This document shows positions 47,487 to 57,546 of a stretch of 64,000 nt of DNA, piece after piece; position 1 is the stretch's first letter; every line of letters starts with the position of its first letter. This DNA comes from Helicoverpa zea (taxonomy: Eukaryota; Arthropoda; Insecta; Lepidoptera; Noctuidae). The stretch lies in NCBI RefSeq assembly GCF_022581195.2, contig NC_061469.1:5518001-5582000 (forward strand). Reading direction: 5' to 3'. A program made the translations under genes and the position numbers. The notes below the pieces were generated by a model. That model was given only the letters and a program-made list of their open reading frames with translations. It was not told the origin of the DNA and ran no database searches.

Positions 47487-49250
47487 TCTATTTAATATTA
47501 TCCGGAGTACCTATTCCAATAATAATTTTAAAAAATTCTCTTCAACTTCAAAATAAAATAATTTCATTTTACAATTCCAAATACAAGCAGTACCAATTGA
47601 GGTTACACAAATATCGAGGGTTAAGTAATCAACTAGTAGAACTAGGTCCCGATTGAAGTACTAATTACCTTTGCAACGTGTTACTTTGATTGGCATACAC
47701 GCTCAATACAATGTCCAAGTCTTATTTACTAGACTATGATTGATACTGTAGATGTTCAATTGTTCATTTGTTTTGTTGATTTACTTTTTCATTCAAGACT
47801 GTTACTTCATTCATTCGACAGGAGTAATAACTGGTAATGTTTTAAAGTTATTGTTTTGTTAGGTAACATATCGTTTGAAAGTGGAATGACTTTTCTAGAG
47901 AGTTCGAGTTATAAAACATGTGGACGTTTTCGTACGCAAAATGTTCCTGAATAGCAATGACGCCAGAACGAGATAACGTATAGTGATAAATTCATCAGGT
48001 GTTTTAACTTGACTCCGTAGCCTGCAGATTTTATCAACGCTTTTCTAATAATATTATACCAATGTTTTTTTTTTATTTAGATAATTATTGTCAAAAAAAT
48101 ATGTTATTAAATAAATACATAAAATAATGAAGAAACAATCTGTTATAGTACCGTACAAACTAGACTTACTTATTTGGACTTCGCTAAACATTTTAATTAC
48201 TGCTGTAGCTATTCTTGAAGATTCATGATATCATAATATTCATTAACTAAAAATATCGCTCCAAAAATATCACCAACTAAATATTTTAAAGTATTAAATT
48301 ACACTTTTTCGAACGAAAGAGTCATAAAGTGTAGTTATTAATAACAAAATTTCCTGTTTTAGAAATAATTGCTAGCTTCCTCGTAACATTGTCCATTTGA
48401 CATGCTCTATTACCGGTGTAGGTAATTGCGATAATTTGTATCGTGAAGCCTGTCACTTATATGTATTAGGTACCTATTTAATTTATATTGTCAAAAGGCT
48501 ATTTCACATAATACAGTTGTTCAGTATTAATTAACTTTATATTGTATTTAATAAAGTGTGTGTATTTTTAAAGTACATAAGTAAAAACATATTTTTGTGA
48601 ACGTTTGGTTAACTAAATTAATCTATTTTCACACTATTATGAATCACTATCGAAAAGTACAATTACTGTCACTTCCAAATACTGGGGTTTAGGCAACAGA
48701 ATGAACCTGAAATCATTTGCAAGGCCCATAATTACTTACTTTTCCATCAGCAAAATAGATATTACCAGAAATCTATTCACTAAATTCTTAACTGACGTAA
48801 TTTAACCAAAGCTGTTATTATAATTTGTAAGGTGAATCTCAAGTGACGTCCCTTACTAAAGATGCTTAAAATGTTGTAACTTAAACCAGGTTCAAACTAA
48901 TTTAATTAATTATAGTGATCAAAGGCAACAAGCTGACGAGAGCCACGAGCTGAAACTTTCAAAAGGCATACAGCAGTAACATCTTCTTTGAATTTTATAA
49001 GTGCAGAATAGTTTTAATTTTCTCCTTGTAAATAGATTGGGAATGTGGCAGAAAGAATGGATCTTATTTTTTACCCACGCTAAGAATTTACACTGTTTCC
49101 TTATATGACTTTATAAACATAACTTACAGTAGCTTACACTCCGAAAGGCAACAAAATTACCTGTCTAGAATAGGAATCGAACCCGGGACTCGCAACACGC
49201 GTCAAACATATCACAGTAAAATGTTTAAAAATGTATTTCTTTTGTTTCAG
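47487..49250. other. Probable intron sequence upstream of the host exon
   Basis: AT-rich, no repeats with clear ends. A minus-strand B-box-like GGGTTCGATTCC (about 49172-49186) may be a SINE relic. It ends in the pyrimidine-rich acceptor TTTCTTTTGTTTCAG at 49236-49250. Confidence 0.4.
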
Positions 49251-49462
49251 GTCATCATTAACAATACCTGGAACAGAATTACACCAGCGTTTGATAAAAA
49301 AAAAGAAGTTCATGTGTGAATTTCAACAAAGTGTGAATTAAGTGATAAAAGTGGCAACCGTGAGCTTACTGTCATGTGACGCACTAAAATGTTGAAGATA
49401 CAAATGTTAGAGTCCATCGTCAGTAATGATGCTGATGAGAATCAGGAGCAGCAGCCTAACGG
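49251..49462 (+). CDS. Probable first coding exon of a host gene (coding 49389-49462, partial)
   Basis: A splice acceptor (TTCTTTTGTTTCAG, ending 49250) and a consensus donor GG|GTAAGT at 49463 bound a 212-bp exon. The first 138 nt look like an insect 5' UTR (AAGTGATAAAAGTGGC). The ATG at 49389 has A at -3 (CACTAAAATG). It opens 24 codons plus 2 nt: MLKIQMLESIVSNDADENQE then QQPN, with Gly completed in the next exon. The acidic, Gln-rich start is unlike chance AT-rich sequence. Because the 5' UTR begins at an acceptor, at least one upstream non-coding exon must exist. I do not recognise the protein, and no later exon was found by eye; large introns are likely. No stop precedes the donor in frame. 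Confidence 0.6.
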
Positions 49463-49503
49463 GTAAGTTTGTCCTTACTTCTATTACCTACCTACATAAT
49501 ATA

Positions 49504-49658
49504 TTAGCCATTTTCCCGCGGTTTTACCCGCGTCCCATGGTAACTACTGCCCGTACCGGGATAAAATATAGCCTATGTAAAACACGGTCCAGTAGTTTTT
49601 GAGCCTATTCATTACAACCAAACAAACAAAGTTTTCCTCTTTATAATATTAGCATAGA
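49504..49658 (-). mobile_element. Helitron-like non-autonomous repeat, 155 bp, minus orientation
   Basis: On the minus strand A|TCTATGCTAATATTATAAAG ... GGAAAATGGCTAA|T. The terminal CTAA fits the CTRR rule. Close to 31657-31852 but missing about 40 bp of the middle. It lies 40 bp into the intron after the host exon. Confidence 0.65.
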
Positions 49659-49659
49659 T

Positions 49660-50759
49660 GCTTAGGTATATATCCGCAATGCCTGCCCGTTGCCCGTCCT
49701 GTCCGTTGTGGGTGCAGTGGGATGGAGGGTCAGACTTTTACTGACTAAAATCCACATTTGTTCTTTCTGGAGTCATATGTGTACCAGAGCTGTGCCAGAG
49801 CCTAATTCGTCTACGCTAAAGTTGCTCGAAATATTTCGCTACAGAATAAAGGTTATTTAGTTTCAAAAGTATACGTTTCCATCAAAAATGGATCTCATAA
49901 AAAACTCGATACCTATAGCCAGGAGTAACTCCTAGCGGGCCACTCAATAAAGCCATCACAGCTGAGTACAATTTCACCTACATTCTATTTCCACTAAAGC
50001 GAGTATCGATTTCCAGCCAAATAACCGACCCGTTGGCGCCGGTATAATTTCGCAAATAACTTTTTATTGGGACATCACAGATCGTTGTTTTTGTACCGGA
50101 TCATCAGGCAGGTTCTGACTGCCATTTGTCTCGGACATGACAAACAAATTAATAAAATTATGCTTACCTACTTACTGTCACAGGCAGACAGATACTTACA
50201 GTTTTTGATATTCCTTGTTTCGAATGTACATTATGATACCATGGTTTTAAATGAACCATATAAATGATCGATCTAATACAGTCTTAAAACGGAGACCTGC
50301 ACCCCTTTAACACAAATATGGTTTTGGCTTACTTAGGCGTTTGAGATTGATAAGTTCCACAATATTATTTTTAACATTTTGTTTCATAAGAAATAAAAAT
50401 CTTAAAGGGCGCTAACATCTTTTTTTACCACAAACCCTACCCATATATGAATAGATACGACCACATACAGGTGACACAAAAATACGATACCGAACCATAC
50501 ATTTCGAATTCAACCACGCCCTCATAGCAAGAAGCGACCGAGAACATTGTTTGCGCTCGTAAAAACTAAATGAAAACATAGCATCGGGCGACAGTTCGAC
50601 GCGACACTGCCGTCGCGTTTGTCGGACAAAACAAATTCAACAGCATGTTTTATAGCCCCACCATGAGAAAGGCCTCGGGATTATAAGTTATAACGCACTG
50701 GGATATTGTAGCAGTGTTTTCCTATAAAAGAGAGTGCTGGTATGGGTAGGATTACTTTA
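49660..50759. other. No gene recognised
   Basis: Probably intron of the host gene starting at 49251. A GC-rich CGACGCGACACTGCCGTCGCG hairpin lies near 50597. Confidence 0.4.
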
Positions 50760-50760
50760 T

Positions 50761-50985
50761 GAAGCAACTGGCTGTGTACCGCAGTTTCATCCACGTCCCG
50801 AGGGATCTTCTTCATATACCCGGCCAAAATAAAGCCTTGTTACTCAATGGGTCTAGCATTCAAACAGTGAAAGATTTTTTTTTATTAACTTTCAAATCGC
50901 TTCAGTAGTATACAGTATAGCCTTAATACTCTTTTGTGACACTTACAAACAAACAAAAAGGTTACTAAATTAGTATCCGTAAATA
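50761..50985 (-). mobile_element. Diverged Helitron-like repeat
   Basis: Blocks such as CATCCACGTCCCGAGGGATC, AAATAAAGCCTTGTTACTC and ATTCAAACAGTGAAAGATTTTT correspond to the body of the repeats at 31657 and 47288. The termini are degraded, so boundaries are approximate. Confidence 0.4.
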
Positions 50986-50989
50986 CCAA

Positions 50990-52109
50990 AATATTGATCA
51001 TAATAATAATTAACATTGATCTTGTTATCGATCAGTCAGTTGACGCGAGTTCGAATCCTGCGAATAATATATAATTTTTGTACTTTTGGTTAATGGTGGA
51101 CAGCGTAAAAACTAAAAAAAATACTAGCTTTGATATTTACGTATAATTTCCGCCGTAAATAGCATTTTTATTTAATTTTTATCTTAAATATTGAAAAAAA
51201 AGTGTCAAATTATATACTCAGTAGGGTCGTCCAGCAAACGCATAGCACAATATATAAATATGGCCAGACTTTCGCTTAGCGTAATAGTTAGTACCACAGC
51301 AGTGTCCTGTTTAGAATACCTTTTACTTGCAAGTAATGCCTTTCTAAATAGTAACCACCGTGGTACAAGGGATTCTTTACACCATATCCCTCTAACTGGC
51401 TTCCTGAGTATACACGGACACCCAAGTATCTCCCGCGCAAAATTTTCTACTATACACAAGTGCTCAGAAAACTTTAATTGCGCGATGCAGAATTCATTCA
51501 TAAATACAATATTTATTTTTGTGGGTGGCTGCAAAAGTTTCGGTTAAAACCGTTTTACGTCTACCCGCAGAATTGTTTATTTTTTTGCATCGACGTATCG
51601 GTGATTGGTGGTAGTAAGACTACGGATATTTTGCATAGATAGGTATGTGGAATACTTTAAAAGCAACATTGATTCTTTAAAGAAACTAAAACCAGTAGTT
51701 AGTCATAACAATCTTTTGTTGACAACATTTTCAACAAAGAACTAATGATCTAAGTTTGAATCGAGACATAGCTATCTTTTCTAAGTCTTAACTACTTATT
51801 ATGATTTACTATTTACTATTCCGTGAAAATTAGTATTCCCCGACATTATTACTTTCATTCCTCTATTTTTGAAGTAAACAACTACGGAAATTCAAACACA
51901 GAATTACCATTCTGTGTTTGATTTTTTTTTCTGTATTTGAATCAAAACAAGGCACATCGCATAAAGCAAACCTTGAAGATTTATCCTCCCTTTAGCCTTG
52001 TAATCACTATAATTAATTCAAAATCAACCTCAATATCAGTTACGTCGAAACAATTGATTTTAATTTTCTATCGACTGGCAATTCATTAAAGCAACCATAC
52101 CTTTCGCAC
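50990..52109. other. No gene recognised
   Basis: An interval at 51191-51547 is open on both strands (118 and 109 codons), but neither translation has a motif. Nothing else is supportable. Confidence 0.4.
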
Positions 52110-52252
52110 AATTAAGTCGGGTACACACCGGCGTGCAATTAACTCAACAGTTACCGCTGTTACACAACGGTGTGCCACCGATATTCCGTTCGGGGCAACG
52201 AGCCGTGAAATATGACGATAGAAAAAGCGATCATGTGTACTCAGCCTTAATT
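52110..52252. mobile_element. Small MITE with imperfect terminal inverted repeats, 143 bp
   Basis: The ends AATTAAGTCGGGTACACACCG and CATGTGTACTCAGCCTTAATT are imperfect inverted repeats around a GC-richer core (CACACCGGCGTG, ACACAACGGTGTGCC). The short size and lack of ORF fit a MITE. Confidence 0.5.
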
Positions 52253-52346
52253 CGTGCTCTGTACTGGCGGACGTGCATTTAAATTATAGAGGAACTGTTT
52301 GATAAATTGGCATTAATATTTTGGGACTATTTTATAAAAAAACTGT

Positions 52347-52499
52347 CTAGTTTAACCATGGTTTCCTAAGTATCCTATGTTCATTCTAGTACCACAAAAA
52401 TATGTGTACCTACACAGTTTCATGATGATCGGTTCAGTATGTAGTTTTTTGCGTGAAAGCGTAGCAAACAAACGAACTTTCGCATTTATAATACGTATA
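52347..52499 (-). mobile_element. Helitron-like repeat interrupted by the Tc1 element (left part)
   Basis: It begins CTAG at 52347 (minus-strand end), contains TGATCGGTTCAGTATGTAG and GCGTGAAAGCGTAGCAAAC, and stops at CATTTATAATACGTA. The missing end AGTAGGA resumes at 55603-55609, directly after the Tc1 element, so the repeat was there first. Confidence 0.55.
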
Positions 52500-52633
52500 C
52501 AGTGGGTTGCCAAATTATTAGGGACAGTTACAAATACACGGTATTGGTAAAGTATTTGGTTTAAATCTAAATATATAAAACTCAAAGGTGACTGACTGAC
52601 TGACTGACATAGTGATCTATCAACGCACAGCTG

Positions 52634-52903
52634 AAACCACTGGACGGATCGGGCTGAAATTTGGCATGCAGGTAGATGTTATGACGTAGGCATCCGCTAA
52701 GAAAGGATTTTGATCAATTCTACCCCCAAGGGGATAAAATAGGGGATGAAAGTTTGTATGAAACTTTGTCAATTTTAAACCGATCGGACTGAGACTTTGC
52801 ATGCATAAAGCTACTATGGCGTAGGCAACTCTTAAGAAAGGATTTTGATAAATTCCATCCCTAAGGGGATAAAATAGGGGATGAAAGTTTGTATACATCT
52901 TCT
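52634..52903 (+). repeat. Two tandem 135-bp units
   Basis: GAAAGGATTTTGAT recurs at 52701 and 52836, and AGGGGATGAAAGTTTGTAT recurs with the same 135-bp offset. Limits of the units are approximate. Confidence 0.8.
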
Positions 52904-53004
52904 TAGATTTGTACACGCTAATCTTCCGAACTACTGAACGGATTTCAATGATTTTTTCTTTGTTGTATCAGTATTAAGCCTGGTCAACATATAGGCTATA
53001 ATTT

Positions 53005-53419
53005 ATCTTCGAAACTTGAAGACCTGATGCAGAACTCCAACAGACCAACAAAACTATAAGAGATACAAAAATGGTGCCATGGCAAAAATTGTTTCATGTG
53101 ATGAGCATTTTCAGCTGAGATAATAAATTTTAAGATCTGGAACACCTGATGTGGAACCCCAAGAGCCCAGCTTCTCTATACCATATACAGGTATGACGTT
53201 TTAGCAAAAGTTGTTCAATTTGATAAGCACTTTCTATTGACTTACACAAATTGAAGATCTAAAACACCTGATGTGGAACTCCAGGGGCCCAGCTAGACTA
53301 TAGCATATAGAAGTATGACGTTTTAGAAAAAGTTGTTCAATCTGATAAGCACTCTCTGTTGACTTATAAAAATTGAACCACACCTACACCTGATGTGGAA
53401 CTCCAGGAGCCCAGCTAGA
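53005..53419 (+). repeat. Tandem array with exact 122-bp period
   Basis: CCTGATG starts at 53023, 53145, 53267 and 53389, exactly 122 bp apart. Each unit carries ACACCTGATGTGGAACTCCA and GTATGACGTTTTAG or variants. The fourth unit is cut after GAGCCCAGCTAG, where the Dong fragment begins. Confidence 0.9.
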
Positions 53420-53421
53420 AC

Positions 53422-53581
53422 CATGACGGGGTAGGTCTCACGCCTCTGGTTTGGCTTGGCCGTCCAGAGTGGAGTCGCTAGAGCAGGATTAGTAGCCCTG
53501 CTCGGAGGGTAGGTGCCTCATGGTAAGCACAGGGAGCGCGTAATCTGCGTTTAAAGTCCACCGAGGTATCCTCACCCTTCA
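53422..53581 (+). mobile_element. Dong 3' UTR fragment
   Basis: It matches 11155-11345 in the same order: ATGACGGGGTAGGTCTC, AGAGTGGAGTCGCTAGAGCA, CCTGCTCGGAGGGTAGGTGC, CACAGGGAGCGCG and AAAGTCCACCGAGGTATCCT. An internal ~35 bp (around GTGGCGAGTGGGCCGG) is missing. Neither end is the element's natural end, so it was picked up as a piece. Confidence 0.85.
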
Positions 53582-53584
53582 GCT

Positions 53585-53629
53585 CATACTTGAGAGATTG
53601 GTTCTCTACCCACTAAACCACCACGACTT
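53585..53629 (-). mobile_element. Antisense SINE head fragment
   Basis: The reverse complement AAGTCGTGGTGGTTTAGTGG then GTAGAGAACCAATCTCTCAAG matches the first 45 bp of the SINEs at 1797 and 29712. Parts of the leading CACGACTT recur at 53640-53650. Confidence 0.8.
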
Positions 53630-54096
53630 CCACTAAGTCACCACGACTTTGTCATCTATTTAATGTTTTTTTACGTAATAATACTTGTGTAATATTTTTG
53701 CCACACACAAATGCGGACTAATTAGAATCACTACTTTTATCCCTATGGTCACGTCTATTGCGGTTCAGTTCTCAGCGTTTTGTTTAATCTGCTGTGCTTT
53801 TGCTGTTAAAGTACAAAAATTAAGTATATAGAACGTTTCTCTTCGGTCCCTTAAAATTCAATATCAGACTATTCAGATCTTTGATTTTGCTGACCCCGTA
53901 GTCGCTGGCACAAGGGACAGGATCCGCGTACGAAGTCGCGGGCAGAAGCTAGTTAATTATAAAAACACACTTTTTGACATAGTAAAAGCTTTAATATGAT
54001 AACACAACTATTTAAGAATGATGTAAAAAATATTTAAGAATAAAATAACAAAAATAAAAAATTATAAATAAATAAATGTACATGCAGAAAAAATAG

Positions 54097-55212
54097 TTAA
54101 TATTTTGTGACGTTGCTTTTCGCCTCAATGACTGCTGCTATACGCCTGGGCATACTTTCTATGCAGTTTTTTGCACTTTGTTTTATTTTTGGGTTATGGT
54201 GCCACACATTAATAAGCTTTTCGATCAGTCTAACCTTGGTGGTTATGTTCTCCTTGGCTATTTCAGCCTTGGTGATCTCCCATAGATTTTCTATGGGGTT
54301 CATGTCAGGTGAATTTCCAGGCCAAGGTAGTACTGGGATGTTGTGGTCGGCCAGGAACTTGGTTATGCTCCTGGCTTTATGGCATGGTGCTGAATCGTGC
54401 ATAAACATGAATTCTTCACCGTCTGGAAACCATTCTTCAAGTGTGGGCAACAGGCGAGTTTGTAAAACTTGCTTGTACTGGTCTTGTTTCATGGTTCCCT
54501 GGACGATGTAGAGGCGCCCAACCCCTTTGGCACTTATGACAGACCACACCATTACCTTAACTGGGTGTTTAACCCTCTCAACAATGCAGTCAGGGTGGTA
54601 TTTTTCACCTGGGCGTCGTCGCACAAAACTGCTCTTGTCGGCTAAAACCTCAAAGGATGACTCATCAGAGAAACACACCTGAAAAAAATTTAAAGTTGTT
54701 TATATTTTTTATTTATGCGTTCTTAATTTAGTCAACTATAAATATGGACACTATCTGACCTTACTCCAGTCCTCGATTGTCTTATGCCGGTGCTCACGAG
54801 CCCAGGCTAGACGTTTCTTTTTCATGGCCTCTGTCAGCCTGGGTTTCTTAGCAGGACGATGTCCTGTCAGGCCTTCCTCTGCTAACCTACGCTGCACGGT
54901 TCTCTTGGATATCATTATTCCAGACTCCTGAACCATCTGGGTTAACAATCCAGCACTTTTTTTCCTGTTATCTAAACAGATATCGCGTATTTTCCGGTCA
55001 GTACGCGGAGTTGTGATGCGTTTTCGTCCGCAATGACCTTTTCTTTGAGGTGCTATTGGCTGATCCAGGTCCAAAGAAATTTTTATTTTGTTGACTGCTG
55101 ACTTAGAAACACCAGCAATATCTGCTATCTGTCTTTGAGAGTGCTTGGTGTGTTTCAGAAGCGTTTTAATTTCGCTTTTCTTTTTCGGAGTCAAATCACA
55201 ACCTCTTCCCAT
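54097..55212 (-). CDS. Tc1 transposase, two exons (55212-54760 and 54678-54097)
   Basis: Cut-and-paste transposase acting on the element's own terminal repeats. Exon 1, from ATG at 55212 (MGRGCDLTPKKK), encodes 151 aa: an HTH (SQRQIADIAGVSKSAVNKI), a GRKR hook and a second HTH (SKRTVQRRLAEEGL). An 81-nt intron (54679-54759) runs from donor AAG|GTCAGA to acceptor TTTTTTCAG|GTG. Joined, the exons run on in frame from EDWSK to VCFSDE, the usual Tc1 junction. Exon 2 (193 aa) has the catalytic triad: Asp in VCFSDES, Asp in MHDSAPCH and Glu in NPIENLW, with 34 residues between the last two (DD34E). Total 344 aa, normal for Tc1. Without splicing a TAG follows EDWSKVR. An upstream in-frame ATG at 55263 adds a hydrophobic stretch and is less likely. 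Confidence 0.9.
54679..54759 (-). other. Intron in the Tc1 transposase gene, 81 nt
   Basis: GT (GTCAGATAG) at the 5' end and a T-rich TTTTTTTCAG at the 3' end. It is AT-rich and contains in-frame stops. Removal restores the conserved reading frame exactly between codons. Confidence 0.8.
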
Positions 55213-55614
55213 GCTGAAAGCCAAAAAAAATATGAAAAAATAAAAATATTGCAATATGTGCACGTGAAATAAAATTTCATGAATATTAAATAGTAATACT
55301 TACATTTAAAATAATTTTCAGGCAATAATATTGAAATAATTTTTGTCTAAAATTTTAAATTCGTCTTTCACTATCACACGTCTCCAGCAAACTGTAGCAC
55401 TCACTTAACTTAAAAAAATTTAGAAAATAATCCAACCATCGAAATCTCAAAAACCACTTATAATATAAAGAGTAAAGAACAGGCAAACATAAATAAAACA
55501 TTTCTGTAACACCTACACCACTCAAAACTGCAGTCAAGTGCATCCAACGTGAGAAATCGACAAAAAACTTAAGTGTCCCTAATAATTTGGCAACCCACTG
55601 TAAGTAGGATGTTT

Positions 55615-55731
55615 TATTTGGGGAAGAGTGCAAGCTTTACAACAGTGAAAGAATTTAAAAAATCAGTTCAGTATTTTTTAAGTTTATCCATTACAAACGA
55701 TTTTTTTTCCTCTTTATTATATTAGTATAGA
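55615..55731 (-). mobile_element. Truncated Helitron-like repeat
   Basis: AACAGTGAAAGAATTT, ATCCATTACAAAC and the terminal TTATATTAGTATAGA match the 5' part (minus orientation) of the group seen at 31657. It abuts the interrupted repeat at 52347/55609. Confidence 0.55.
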
Positions 55732-56100
55732 AATATAAAATATAGTGTTGTCTCTAATTTTAAAGGTAATTCCTAAGCCTTTTAACTAAAGCAATTAACT
55801 CGTCCCTACTCTAAATAAAATGATTAAGTGCGGGTCTCCTCATAACTTAGACAAAAGGCTTATCCGACTACCAGCAGTTTTCGTAATAGCTGTTAGTAGA
55901 AACCATTATAGGTGAGGTAAGCTAATTTATTATTTTTGGACAACAATATTGTAATAATTTATTGTGATCAACAATTTTACCTATTTACTGATGAAACTAT
56001 TCCACGAAAGAGGAATAAAATAAGCATGGATTTTTCTTCAGGATTCCCCCTCTTTTTTGGGAAGTATAACCATATTACCGTTAATACCGTAACCATTTTT

Positions 56101-56220
56101 ATGTCACCATTTCGTCAAATTGTCTCAAAAGGGCTTCAGCGTGTTGGCTTCGGGCCCACGTTCGACTTCCAAAAATCCGGGACTCTGTAGTAGGTACCAT
56201 GGTCTGGTCGAGACCGTATT
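56101..56220 (+). mobile_element. 5'-truncated Dong 3' end
   Basis: It matches 11630-11748: GTCTCAAAAGGGCTTCAGCG, TGTTGGCTTCGG, CCAAAAATCCGGGACTCT and GGTCTGG. It ends at ATTATTAATATAAA, a TAA-like target. A typical 5'-truncated R4-clade insertion. Confidence 0.8.
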
Positions 56221-57284
56221 ATTAATATAAACATATTAATATAGGTACGTAATAGTATAAACATATTAATATTAACGTAATAACCCGATATTTTATTGTA
56301 TTTAGGTAACCACGTACGTAACTACATACATTATGTACTAACAAACATTCTACCCGTGTTGTGGTCTGCGGGTCTAATCGAGGGAAGGGCTTTCGTGTGG
56401 CCAATACGTTTGCGTAGCGTAGCGTTGTAATAATAACAATATTTCTTTAGGGACATTCATTTATTTTTGTGGGACTCTCGACGACCGTGAGAAAGAGATG
56501 TGTTATTGCTAAAGACTGACGACACAACTAACTAGTCATGTCACATCGGCTAAATTAAACTACGTGTTTGTAATGAACGATAATGAAAATAAAATGCCTG
56601 CCAATGTCAAGGCAAGAAAGGTGTTGCTTTTTGTATCACAAAAATAAAATAAAAATAAGATGGATTTTATGTGTCCTAACAGCACTTTACATATTCATAT
56701 TATTTGCCTTACTTAATCAAATAGGTTCATTACCTCCTCATATTTATGCAAAACTAAGAAACTAACCTAAACGTAATACCCCTTCACATATCATATAAAG
56801 TTCAAACATAACTGAACTCAATTTAGTCGGCCCAAGCGCTTATGAACGCCGAAATCTACCACTCTAATCCCAAACACGGCCATGGAAATAGGACCCTAAG
56901 GTGCCGCTTTACCAAAATAACCTGTTAGGGACCTTAAATAATAACGGTGAGAAACACGCAAGCCTCCATAATGATTTCCACAAAGTAAATATATAGAGGG
57001 AAATCTGTTTTCTAATGGTGAGAAAATGAGAAAGGAAAACGTCGAGTTTCTTGATGACTATGGCTTTATTTCATTTTGTCTCACACGGTTAATACGAAGT
57101 GCTGAATAATAAATTGTATGATAGTCGCCACTGTTGTTCGTAATGGGTGCGAAGTGGTATTTTCTCCTTGACAGGTAAATTGACTGATTAGTTGTACGGT
57201 TAGAAGCATGCGACTTCGTCACGCATATAAACACTTAAATTATGTTGTCAGTCTTTCATTTTAATACTGTGAATTGCGTTTATA
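56221..57284. other. No gene recognised
   Basis: AT-rich. ATATTAATATAAACATATTA direct repeats lie near 56222-56280. No supported gene. Confidence 0.45.
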
Positions 57285-57546
57285 CACACATCAAAAGTGT
57301 CTAGGGATCAAGCATTTTTATGCGGATTTCTTGAGATTGAGATGTGGCTTTGTAATAAATTTATGATTTTATAAATTTATATGGATCCTTTTTGGTGCAT
57401 TTCATAATTTGAATCAGGAACTGTGAATCAAATTCGAGTAAAAGATGAAAATCAGCTGTCAATATTTTCCCTATAAACACATACAACGCATTGAAGACAT
57501 TATTAGTGCTACTGTTTCCCTACTACTGATTAAAACCAACGTTATT

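Larger units (their letters stand above)
52566..53952 (+). mobile_element. Helitron-like element with tandem arrays and captured retroelement pieces
   Basis: A|TCTAAATATATAAAACTCAA ... GCGGGCAGAAGCTAG|T, 1387 bp, with Helitron-type TC / CTAG termini between A and T, inserted in the Tc1 element just inside its left end. It contains a (GACT)n stretch, a 135-bp duplication, an array of 122-bp units, a piece of Dong 3' UTR (53422-53581) and an antisense SINE head (53585-53629). It has no Rep/helicase and is non-autonomous. Confidence 0.7.
52500..55600 (-). mobile_element. Tc1-type transposon, 3101 bp including a nested insertion
   Basis: Perfect 27-bp terminal inverted repeats beginning CAGTGGGTTGCCAAATTATT lie at 52500-52526 and 55574-55600, with the TA target duplicated outside (52498-52499 and 55601-55602). 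Without the nested Helitron-like element (52566-53952) it is 1714 bp, a normal Tc1 size. It encodes one transposase in two exons on the minus strand. Identical ends and an intact gene point to recent activity. Confidence 0.93.

Noticed and set aside
51191..51547. Interval open on both strands (118 and 109 codons)
   Set aside because: No domain, no clear splice sites and both strands open; probably chance.
54107..54511. 134-codon plus-strand frame
   Set aside because: Antisense shadow of Tc1 transposase exon 2.
55213..55263. N-terminal hydrophobic extension of the Tc1 transposase (start at 55263)
   Set aside because: Tc1 homology begins at the MGRG start at 55212; the extension reads as 5' UTR.
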